From NCBI RefSeq assembly GCF_030052815.1, contig NC_079501.1:41349593-41413592 (forward strand): 64,000 bases of DNA. Direction: 5' to 3'. This document shows positions 1 to 10,063 of the stretch, one piece after another. The stretch comes from Hevea brasiliensis. Lineage: Eukaryota; Streptophyta; Magnoliopsida; Malpighiales; Euphorbiaceae. The notes under the pieces are model-generated. The model was given only the letters and a program-made list of their open reading frames with translations. It was not told where the DNA came from and did no database searches. A program made the position numbers and the translations under genes. Position 1 is the first letter of the stretch; each line of letters opens with the position of its first letter.

Positions 1-2386
1 AATAATGTGAGTGGGCCACTAAGGGAATAAACTAAAGACATAATGGGGCAGGTGTACACCCATTATCACATCTGCACTTCACCTTCTTCATTTGAGTTCC
101 TTCATGCCGATTTGAGAAAGAAAAGAACCACCATTGACGTTTCTCTCAAGCTTCACTTAACTCTCCATTTTCAACTCCAACCTCTTAGGTTTCTTCATTA
201 AACTTTGTCTACACATCACAAGGAAGATATTGATACCAAATTTGAGAAGTTTGGTGAAGGTTTAGCAAGTTACAATCAAAGGTAAGTTTACATTTTGAGA
301 ATTCCTTTGTTAAACTTTATGTTCATGTTATGGGTATTAGTTTTGTGAAGGAAATTTTAAAGTTTAAATAGTTATTGAGATAGCCATTTTGGACAGCCAT
401 GAGGTCATGCATTTAATGATTTATTATGCATATAATTGATGAGAAATAATGTTGATCATGGTGATTTAATGTCCTAGTGAATTATTTCACATTTATATGG
501 TGATTTTGGCACTTGGATGAGTATGGATGAATTGTAGCGCAATGTGGTGTTGAAGGACAATTTTCGGCAGCTTGGGAACCCTTGAATAATTGTATGTATT
601 GATGGAAGTATAGGCAGAATATTGACCTAGAAGGATTGATGGATATGTATGTAGATTGATATTATAAAGTGTATGTAAGATTTGTAATGGTTAGGTGTGT
701 ATGTAATGGTATTTAGAACTTGTAAATGTGAATTATATTTGGTGTGTTGAGGGTAATTGTAATCTGTCCAAAGTAATGTTAATGTAAAGTAGAAAATGCT
801 TTTGGTAATGTACCAAAACAGATTGGTAGGGAAGTGAACCAAATTGCAAGGTATATGTGTGTTTGAATTGGGGTTTGAAAGACATATAGAGGACAGTGTA
901 CAAATAGACCTATAACTTTAAATGTGTAACCTCAATTGGTATGAGACCAATTGGAGGTGAAACTAGGCACACAATGTGCCAACTTTCATTGAGAAAACAT
1001 ACCAAAATTCTGCTTGCAAGGTGACCTAAGAAAATGACCAATTCGGATTAGGTGCAATTAGGACCTGAAAAATGACCAATTGGGCAGCAGTGAGTGTTTA
1101 GGCCATAACTCACTCAAACCAGGTCCAAATGACCTGAAATTTTAACCATAAATAGTTAAGACCCATACCTACAAGTCTTATGAAGACACCAAAGTCCAGA
1201 AATGACCATAAGCAAGTCAAAAAGCTTGCACAAGTTCGGGTCCAAAAACTGGCCGAACCAGAGTTGACCAAATTGACCAAAAATTGACCTAATTGATACC
1301 AATTGACCAGCAATAGTATAATGACCATAACTTGGTCTACTTAACTCGGATTGACCTGAAATTTTGCCCCGCGTGCAATAAGACATAGATCTACAAGTTT
1401 GTAGTTTTGACCGAAACCCAAAAACCGAGGGAACTAGGTCGTCCTGCTAGGTCAAACTAGTATCCCGAAATTCAGCAATTTGCAATGAAATGCAAGAAAA
1501 CGCAATATACATAGAATTGAGTTTGGTAACACGTACCAACCCTAAAACCCTATCGAATGTGACATATTAATGACACTAAAACCTAATTTACCTAAAACGC
1601 ATCGAGGGTCGGTATATTAGGTGATTAAGCAAATAAAGGTATTCAATGAATTGTTTATCGAACATTATCGTTAGAGACAGTTTAATTTAGTACTGAAACA
1701 CTTCAAATTGTGTTTCTCAGTTAACAAGGACTCAGCAAAAGGGAAAGAAATACTGAGTCAGGACCAGGAGACAAATATCAGAGGTTTGTGCACAACGGCT
1801 ATTTCTTTTGAAATTTTCAATTGAAATAAATATTGACTATTTGTATATTATTGTTTTAAATTGTGGAAATGTGTTTGATGGACACTTATTGATTGAAAAA
1901 CATTGTGAATGGTTTGAAACTGTGAAAAATTGTTTGAATGATATTGATGGATACTTATTGATTGAAAAGCATCAGAAATGGTTTTTGTGGAAATTGAAGT
2001 GAATTACGAATTGTGTTGCCAATTTGTGAATGAAATTATAACTTTGGAAATTTATTGGATTCTTACGGATCATTTGAATAAAATGTTTGGAATTGTTTTG
2101 ACTCACAATTGGCATGACACTGATACTATGTTCCTCCTCCATTAATGGGGTGAGTGTGATTATTCCTCCCTCTTTGACTTATCACCGTGGGTGAGTATGA
2201 TTATGTTCCTCCCTCTTTGACTTATCAGTCTGAGGTGAGTGTGGATGAGTACTCATTATATAGCTAGCTTCCTCCCTCATTGATTTCGATTATTGGGGTG
2301 AGTATGTCTTGTCGTGGTGTACAACACGGCATATATGGAAAAATTTGTGTTATGACCTAAATTGTGTTATTGATTGGCAACATTGT

Positions 2387-2668
2387 ATTATTCAGTTATT
2401 TGATCGAATTGTGTTAATGATTTGCAAAACGATATTATTCAGTTATTTGATCGAATTATGTTAATGATTTGCAAAACTATATTATTCAGTTATTTGATCG
2501 AATTGTGTTAATGATTTGCAAAACGATATTATTCAGTTATTTGATTGAATTGTGTTAATGATTTGCAAAACGATATTATTCAGTTATTTGATCGAATTGT
2601 GTTATTGATTTGCAAAATGGTATTATTCAGTTATTTGATCAAATTGTGTATGAATTGGCAATACGGTA
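2387..2668 (+). repeat. 47-bp tandem array in A 5' LTR (6 copies)
   Basis: Six head-to-tail copies begin at 2387, 2434, 2481, 2528, 2575 and 2622, each starting ATTATTCAGTTATTTGAT. The last copy diverges. The related LTR of element F has a single diverged copy near 60510-60545, so the array expanded in the A lineage. Confidence 0.9.
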
Positions 2669-2843
2669 TTCTTAAGCTATTTGACTAAATTGTGTTATTA
2701 TGAATTTTGATAGTTTGTGAATTGGAGTTTAAATTCCTTATGACATTCATTGTCTTGAATTTAACTATGGTTTTAAGTATCCACTATTGATATGATTTAT
2801 GAATTGTGATTTAAAATTTGTATTTGGTTAATGTTGTGCACCA

Positions 2844-2882
2844 CTGAGACATTGTCTCAGCGATAGCTTTTTATTGCTATCG
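2844..2882 (+). other. Paired hairpins in A 5' LTR
   Basis: Hairpin 1 is 2844-2860 (CTGAGACA and TGTCTCAG arms around one base). It is followed at once by hairpin 2, 2861-2882 (CGATAGC and GCTATCG arms, 8-nt loop). The pair lies about 640 bp before the LTR end, as in every other gypsy LTR of the window. Confidence 0.7.
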
Positions 2883-3488
2883 CAGGTAGAGAGACAGACA
2901 GGGCAGCAGACTAGGCTGCTAGTACCGCCAGCGAGAGATTTTAGGTATAATGAGTATACCACATGTGGCATTTTGTACTGTAATGTATATTCACTGTATG
3001 TATATTTTGTTCTTGGTTTTGAGCAGTTGTAAATTTAAGTTGTACAGTAAAGTTGTAAAATAATTATGAGTTATTTGGCTTGTAAAAATGGTGTTATATT
3101 TTTGTATCTTAGTCTTTGAAAATCACTGTGGATTTGACTTGAGAAATGTATTGTGCTGATAAAAATGTTGGAGTTGAGATTTGAAAATATATTGAAGTGC
3201 TTTTTACAGGTTTTCTGAAGAACTGTTTTGTCCAAAATACAAATGGCACCTTGCCAAAACTTTTACAGATATTCCAAATAAATCAAATGAGTTAGTTGTT
3301 TCACTTCAGTTCACCAAAGTCTTTCACACCTGTAAATAGTGCTCACCACTGTAAAAGAAGTAAGAAAAGTTTTTAAAATCCCTTGTAGTGTATTTAATGG
3401 ATTATCAGTAGACGGAGTTGGTAATTCATTAGGTATACTACGGGATCATGTTATGCCTTACAGAGGGGTAGGGTGTGACATGTTTTAG

Positions 3489-3500
3489 TGGTATCAAAGC
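3489..3500 (+). other. Primer-binding site (tRNA-iMet), element A
   Basis: TGGTATCAAAGC begins 9 bases after the LTR end and matches the initiator-Met tRNA 3' end complement with one mismatch (A for G at the ninth base). Confidence 0.85.
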
Positions 3501-3669
3501 AAAGTTTTTAAATTCTGTTTTCACATGTTATTTGAATATTCTTTCTTCACAGTACAACTGCTCAATATCATTGTTTGATACATACAGTACATTACATTAT
3601 AAATATGCACTAACGGGAGGAAATCTCCTTGTATTATTGTACAGGAGGTCTAGAATCCTCGCATTGACT

Positions 3670-4903
3670 ATGGAAGAGGGTGATCGTTCAGTCGATCAAT
3701 CTATAGAGGCTGAGGTGCAAGGGGATGCCCCAGCCCTACATAATGTCGATGGTTCAAAGAATACAAATTTCTACAAGATCGCAGCTCGCTGGCCAAGCAG
3801 ATGGCTGCAATGTCCCAACAAATGGATGGTAATGTGCCTACTCAAGCCCCAATACAGACTCCAGTGGTACAACCACAGTCTTCTGCTAGACAATATGACA
3901 AATTGATGAAGTATGGGGCTATAGAGTTTAAGGGGACAGTAGATCCTCTAGAAGCTGAACAATGGTTAGAGAGGATGGATAGGGTATTCAAGAAGTCGCA
4001 TTGTACGTAAGAGCTCGATTTGAGTACTCGGTATCCTTATTACAGAAAATGCTTATGATCGTGGAAAACCATTCCCACATGCAGTAGAACTGCGGTGCTA
4101 ACATGGAATGACTTCCTCGAGAATTCAGTAAATATGTCCTCGATGCTTATGTAGACCAGAAGCTGCAAGAGTTCCTAAGTCTGAAACAGGGGGGCCGATC
4201 AGTGGCTGAGTATGAAAGAGAATTTTTCCGCCTAAGCCATTATGCAGTAAGTCTACTTTCTACCAGCAGGGAGAGATGTAAGAGGTTTGAAACCGGCTTG
4301 AAGCCTAGTATCAGATTACAAGTGGTCGGATTCAAACATAACAACTTCTCTGAACTTATTTCTCAAGCACTAGAATTAGAAAGAATTGAATCTGAAGTGG
4401 CCCCTGAGAAAAAGAAATCAGAGAAGACAGAAAAAGAGGGAAAGTCAGTAGAACAGAGTTCTAGTGGTCCTACTGGAAAGAGGAAAAACTTTGGGGGATA
4501 CGACAGAGATAGTAAGAAGTCCGGTAGAGATAGATCTTTTGGACAGAAACCACCTCGATCCGATCAGCAAACTCAACAGAAACCCAGAAATGCGCTGTCA
4601 GATCGACTTTGTGAAACTTGTGGTAAACCACATAGTGGGCTATGTTATAGAGCCGTAGGAGCATGCTTTAACTGTGGAGAGACTGGTCATTTTGCTAGGG
4701 ATTGTGTAAATCCAGGTCGTTCTGGATCATTTACTACACCAAAGGGATCAACCCAAGTTTCTACCCCAAAGAGTTCACCATCAGTTAGTAGAGGCAGAGG
4801 TAGAGGTAGGGGTAGTACACCTAGAAGTCAGACTACTGTGAATCAGCCAAAACAGGGTGATGCTTCAACTAGAGTATACGCTATACGACAGAAAAGAGAC
4901 TGA
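3670..4903 (+). pseudogene. gag: Element A gag, broken
   Basis: Gag capsid/nucleocapsid gene of a Ty3/gypsy element. The likely start is ATG 3670. The reading frame moves near 3790, meets a stop at 4008-4010, and resumes in a third frame from about 4100 to 4903. The middle part resembles the D and E Gag (K-Y-G-A-I-E-F and a W-L-E/D-R block). The last 233 codons (4202-4903) hold the capsid C-terminal region, a lysine/glutamate-rich linker, a CX2C/H/C-like motif at residues 137-148, a canonical CCHC zinc knuckle (CFNCGETGHFARDC, residues 155-168) and an RG-rich tail near residues 197-206. Just past the stop, another frame reads FDIIAGTFSIS, which resembles the start of the protease in related elements; after that, pol is missing. 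The breaks mean Gag is probably not functional. Confidence 0.85.
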
Positions 4904-5972
4904 GACTTTTGACATCATTGCTGGTACTTTCTCAATTAGCAACTAAGATATATATATGTATTGTTTGACCTGGAGTTTGCATATTTTTATGTTAGTGTTA
5001 GAACTATATGTTCTGTTGTTATTCCTTTACAGGGGAATAAATTTTGACGCATTAGTGATTAGCCCTTAAGATAAGGATTGTGATAATAAGTGAAATTAGT
5101 TTTGAAAGAGTTTATCGGCGAAAAGTATTTTCTAACACACCATAAATTATAAAGCTAATTGGCGAGCCTACTTAATGTAAGGCAAGAGGACGTAAAAGTA
5201 AGATGCAGTAATGGAATTGCTCTAGATGAGGGCAAGGAGGTTACTGTTAGAAATTGCTAATGGATATTGTAATCAGAATAAGATTCGAATATCAGTGAAT
5301 TCAAAAAGAATAAAAGATAACAAAGTTTGATCTATTGGGATGTATCGTAGTAACTATGCAATGTTCTTGATGTTTATACTGTAAGCTGCAGATTACAGTA
5401 CTGACTTGAGATTATTGTGTAGAGCTACGTACTACCCGATAGTACACCTAGATAAGAATAGTTGCCAATGACATCTGTTTTGGTATAGTTATGCCATGAT
5501 AGAATTTAATTGTTAGAAATAAGTTTGAAAATCCTACTTAGGGATCTAAAACTCAAAAGTTAAAATATCGAAAGGTTATAGTTCAGTACAAAAGGAAGTA
5601 AGTTATAGAATATTGACAGATAAAAAGAGTTATGAAAGTAGAGAATTGAACAGTTGATTCATGTGTAACAAAGAAATATTACAAATGTGAGGAAGACTAT
5701 GGACTAGAATGGTCAGAGGACCAATGACTGATGAATGATTCTAACATGACCTCAAGGGTCATTCAAAAAGGAACGTGAACCGAAATATTAGACAACACAG
5801 TAGTAAGAGGAGATTGGTGTTATCCAAACAAAGTAAACATTGTATTAGATTGTTAAAAGTCTTATACAAATTTGAGAAAAAGAAGATTATACGATCATAT
5901 AGAAAGGACAAATAAACGTATGACTATTGTAAGATGGCTACTGGGTAAAAATTTTGTGGACGAAATTTATTT
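4904..5972 (+). other. Element A internal non-coding filler
   Basis: About 1.07 kb of AT-rich sequence between the protease remnant and the polypurine tract. I find no RT, RNase H or integrase motif in any frame. The last 30 bases before the polypurine tract (GGACGAAATTTAT) resemble the 3' end of pol in element E, so pol was lost between that tail and the protease start. I do not recognise the origin of the rest. Confidence 0.6.
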
Positions 5973-5983
5973 AAGGGGGGGAG
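5973..5983 (+). other. Polypurine tract, element A
   Basis: AAGGGGGGGAG lies four bases before the 3' LTR start, the expected place for plus-strand priming. Confidence 0.85.
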
Positions 5984-8968
5984 AATTATAACACCCCTAA
6001 GTTCGGTAGTGCGTTCTGCTGTTCCGGTGACCAGTGCTGTCCGGACAGCTAGGATGCCTAGAACCACACCTTGTTATGAGAGAGGAGACATAAATAATGA
6101 AATACAAGAAAAGAAAGTACAAGAAAAACAAAGGAAAAATGATAGCAAAGAAATGTGATCAAGTTAAACGAGTCAGGAAACCTAGCGATGGGTGACCGCA
6201 CTGGGAAGTCACGGCGTGGACCGTTGACTAGCCTTGGACTGCGGGAAACCTTGGAAAACATTTTTAGGAATTAAATAGACCCTTATTGAAGAATAAATAT
6301 CATTAGGAAGATCAAAGAAAAATTAAATAAATAGTACAAAGAAAAGTGAGAAATCGAAAAACAGACAAAACCTAATATCTAAAAATCGAACGCATCTAAC
6401 GAGCAGGGGCATTATGGTCATTTGACACCCCAAATTGTCTTTTGACCTAAATATCCATTAAAAATAAATAGTATTACACTTAGAAAATGAAATGAAAAAT
6501 TTGTTTAGTGGTACCTAAAATAAATAGCCAAAAATGGAGTGGAAATGGTGTAAATAACACATTAAACTTATAATATGGTTAAATAATGTGAGTGGGCCAC
6601 TAAGGGAATAAACTAAAGACATAATGGGGCAGGTGTACACCCATTATCACATCTGCACTTCACCTTCTTCATTTGAGTTCCTTCATACCGATTTGAGAAA
6701 GAAAAGAACCACCATTGACGTTTCTCTCAAGCTTCACTTAACTCTCCATTTTCAACTCCAACCTCTTAGGTTTCTTCATTAAACTTTGTCTACACATCAC
6801 AAGGAAGATATTGATACCAAATTTGAGAAGTTTGGTGAAGGTTTAGCAAGTTACAATCAAAGGTAAGTTTACATTTTGAGAATTCCTTTGTTAAACTTTA
6901 TGTTCATGTTATGGGTATTAGTTTTGTGAAGGAAATTTTAAAGTTTAAATAGTTATTGAGATAGCCATTTTGGACAGCCATGGGGTCATGCATTTAATGA
7001 TTTATTATGCATATAATTGATGAGAAATAATGTTGATCATGGTGATTTAATGTCCTAGTGAATTATTTCACATTTATATGGTGATTTTGGCACTTGGATG
7101 AGTATGGATGAATTGTAGGGCAATGTGGTGTTGAAGGAAAATTTTCAGCAGCTTGGGAACCCTTGAATAATTGTATGTATTGATGGAAGTATAGGCAGAA
7201 TATTGACCTAGAAGGATTGATGGATATGTATGTAGATTGATATTGTAAAGTGTATGTAAGATTTGTAATGGTTAGGTGTGTATGTAATGGTATTTAGAAC
7301 TTGTAAATGTGAATTATATTTGGTGTGTTGAGGGTAATTGTAATCTGTCCAAAGTAATGTTAATGTAAAGTAGAAAATGCTTTTGGTAATGTACCAAAAC
7401 AGATTGGTAGGGAAGTGAACCAAATTGCAAGGTATATGTGTGTTTGAATTGGGGTTTGAAAGACATATAGAGGACAGTGTGCAAATAGACCTATAACTTT
7501 AAATGTGTAACCTCAATTGGTATGAGACCAATTGGAGGTGAAACTAGGCACAAAATGTGCCAACTTTCATTGAGAAAACATACCAAAATTCTGCTTGCAA
7601 GGTGACCTAAGAAAATGACCAATTCGGATTAGGTGCAATTAGGACCTGAAAAATGACCAATTGGGCAGCAGTGAGTGTTGAGGCCATAACTCACTCAAAC
7701 CAGGTCCAATTGACCTGAAATTTTAACCATGAATAGTTAAGACCCATACCTACAAGTCTTATGAAGACACCAAAGTCCAGAAATGACCATAAGCAAGTCA
7801 AAAAGCTTGCACAAGTTCGGGTCCAAAAACTGGCCGAACCAGAGTTGACCAAATTGACCAAAAATTGACCTAATTGATACAAATTGACCAGCAATAGTAT
7901 AATGACCATAACTTGGTCTACTTAACTCGGATTGACATGAAATTTTGCCCCGCGTGCAATAAGACATAGATCTACATGTTTGTAGTTTTGACCGAAACTC
8001 GAAAACCGAGGGAACTAGGTTGTTCTGCTAGGTCAAACTAGTATCCCGAAATCCAGCAATTTGCAATGAAATGCAAGAAAACGCAATATACATAGAATTG
8101 AGTTTGGTAACACGTACCAACTCTAAAACCCTATCGAATATGACATATTAATGACACTAAAACCTAATTTACCTAAAACGCATCGAGGGTCGGTATATTA
8201 GGTGATTAAGCAAATAAAGGTATTCAATGAATTGTTTATCGAACATTATCGTTAGAGACAGTTTAATTTAGTACTGAAACACTTCAAATTGTGTTTCTCA
8301 GTTAACAAGGACTCAGCAAAAGGGAAAGAAATACTGAGTCAGGACCAGGAGACAAATATCAGAGGTTTGTGCACAACGGCTATTTCTTTTGAAATTTTCA
8401 ATTGAAATAAATATTGACTATTTGTATATTATTGTTTTAAATTGTGGAAATGTGTTTGATGGACACTTATTGATTGAAAAACATTGTGAATGGTTTAAAA
8501 CTGTGAAAAATTGTTTGAATGATATTGATGGATACTTATTGATTGAAAAGCACTGTAAATGGTTTTTGTGGAAATTGAAGTGAATTACGAATTGTGTTGC
8601 CAATTTGTGAATGAAATTATAACTTTGGAAATTTATTGGATTCTTACGGATCATTTGAATAAAATGTTTGGAATTGTTTTGACTCACAATTGGCATGACA
8701 CTGATACTATGTTCCTCCTCCATTAATGGGGTGAGTGTGATTATTCCTCCCTCTTTGACTTATCAGTCAGGGGTGAGTATGATTATGTTCCTCCCTCTTT
8801 GACTTATCAGTCTGAGGTGAGTGTGGATGAGTACTCATTATATAGCTAGCTTCCTCCCTCATTGATTTCGATTATTGGGGTGAGTATGTCTTGTCGTGGT
8901 GTACAACACGGAATATATGGAAAAATTTGTGTTATGACCTAAATTGTGTTATTGATTGGCAACATTGT

Positions 8969-9250
8969 ATTATTCAGTTATTTGATCGAATTGTGTTAAT
9001 GATTTGCAAAACGATATTATTCAGTTATTTGATCGAATTGTGTTAATGATTTGCAAAACGATATTATTCAGTTATTTGATCGAATTGTGTTAATGATTTG
9101 CAAAACGATATTATTCAGTTATTTGATCGAATTGTGTTAATGATTTACAAAACGATATTATTCAGTTATTTGATCGAATTGTGTTATTGATTTGCAAAAT
9201 GGTATTATTCAGTTATTTGATCAAATTGTGTATGAATTGGCAATACGGTA
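8969..9250 (+). repeat. 47-bp tandem array in A 3' LTR (6 copies)
   Basis: Copies start at 8969, 9016, 9063, 9110, 9157 and 9204. Copy number equals that of the 5' LTR, so the array existed before this insertion. Confidence 0.9.
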
Positions 9251-9425
9251 TTCTTAAGCTATTTGACTAAATTGTGTTATTATGAATTTTGATAGTTTGT
9301 GAATTGGAGTTTAAATTCCTTATGACATTCATTGTCTTGAATTTAACTATGGTTTTAAGTATCCACTATTGATATGATTTATGAATTGTGATTTAAAATT
9401 TGTATTTGGTTAATGTTGTGGGCCA

Positions 9426-9464
9426 CTGAGACATTGTCTCAGCGATAGCTTTTTATGGCTGTCG
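9426..9464 (+). other. Paired hairpins in A 3' LTR
   Basis: Hairpin 1 (9426-9442) is identical to the 5' LTR copy. Hairpin 2 (9443-9464) has arm GCTGTCG instead of GCTATCG, which replaces a U-A pair by a U-G pair, so pairing is kept. Confidence 0.7.
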
Positions 9465-10063
9465 CAGGCAGAGAGATAGACAGGGCAGCAGACTAGGCTG
9501 CTAGTACCGCCAGCGAGAGATTTTGGGTATAGTGAGTATACCACATGTGGCATTTTGTACTGTAATGTATATTCACTTTATGTATATTTTGTTCTTGGTT
9601 TTGAGCAGTTGTAAATTTAAGTTGTACAGTAAAGTTGTAAAATAATTATGAGTTATTTGGCTTGTAAAAATGGTGTTATATTTTTGTATCTTAGTCTTTG
9701 AAAATCACTGTGGATTTGACTTGAGAAATGTGTTGTGTTGATAAAAATGTTGGAGTTGAGATTTGAAAATATATTGAAGTGCTTTTTACAGGTTTTCTGA
9801 AGAACTGTTTTGTCCAAAATACAAATGGCACCTTGCCAAAACTTTTACAGATATTCCAAATAAATCAAATGAGTTAGTTGTTTCACTTCAGTTCACCAAA
9901 GTCTTTCACACCTGTAAATAGTGCTCACCACTGTAAAAGAAGTAAGAAAAGTTTTTAAAATCCCTTGTAGTGTATTTAATGGATTATCAGTAGACGGAGT
10001 TGGTAATTCATTAGGTATACTACGGGATCATGTTATGCCTTACAGAGGGGTAGGGTGTGACAT

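Larger units (their letters stand above)
1..3480 (+). repeat. Element A 5' LTR (truncated at window edge)
   Basis: Position 1 corresponds to 6582 of the 3' LTR and the LTR ends with TGTGACA at 3480, directly before the primer-binding site. It carries the same 47-bp array and paired hairpins as the 3' copy. Short open frames inside it (for example near 1808-2002) recur in the other LTR copy because the DNA is repeated and show no protein family features. Confidence 0.9.
1..10062 (+). mobile_element. Element A: gag-only Ty3/gypsy derivative with giant LTRs (left end outside window)
   Basis: Two nearly identical direct repeats (1-3480 and 6582-10062) flank a short internal region that carries a primer-binding site, a broken gag and a polypurine tract but no protease, RT, RNase H or integrase. 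The complete 3' LTR is 4076 bp; the 5' LTR lacks its first roughly 0.6 kb because the window starts inside it. The internal region is only about 2.5 kb, so LTRs make up most of the element. This matches the TR-GAG/LARD class of non-autonomous elements that need enzymes in trans. The right flank (from 10063) is copia pol, so A inserted into copia1; the expected 5-bp duplication on the right is TACTC. The two LTRs differ at roughly one base in a hundred over the stretch I compared by eye, so A is probably the youngest insertion here. Confidence 0.88.
5987..10062 (+). repeat. Element A 3' LTR, complete (4076 bp)
   Basis: Starts at TATAACACCC just after the polypurine tract and ends GTGTGACA at 10062. 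The related LTR of F starts TGTAACACCC, so the terminal TG reads TA here. It contains the 47-bp array and the paired hairpins. The copia pol frame resumes at 10064. Confidence 0.9.

Noticed and set aside
1808..2002. A 64-codon open frame repeated at 8389-8583
   Set aside because: It lies in the LTR of A and recurs only because the LTR is duplicated. It has no known motif, and the frame is not seen in the F LTR.
2387..2668. CRISPR-like array
   Set aside because: The 47-bp units are adjacent with no spacers, there are no cas genes, and the setting is a plant LTR.
4470..4664. Reverse open frame opposite the A gag
   Set aside because: Antisense shadow of the zinc-knuckle region.
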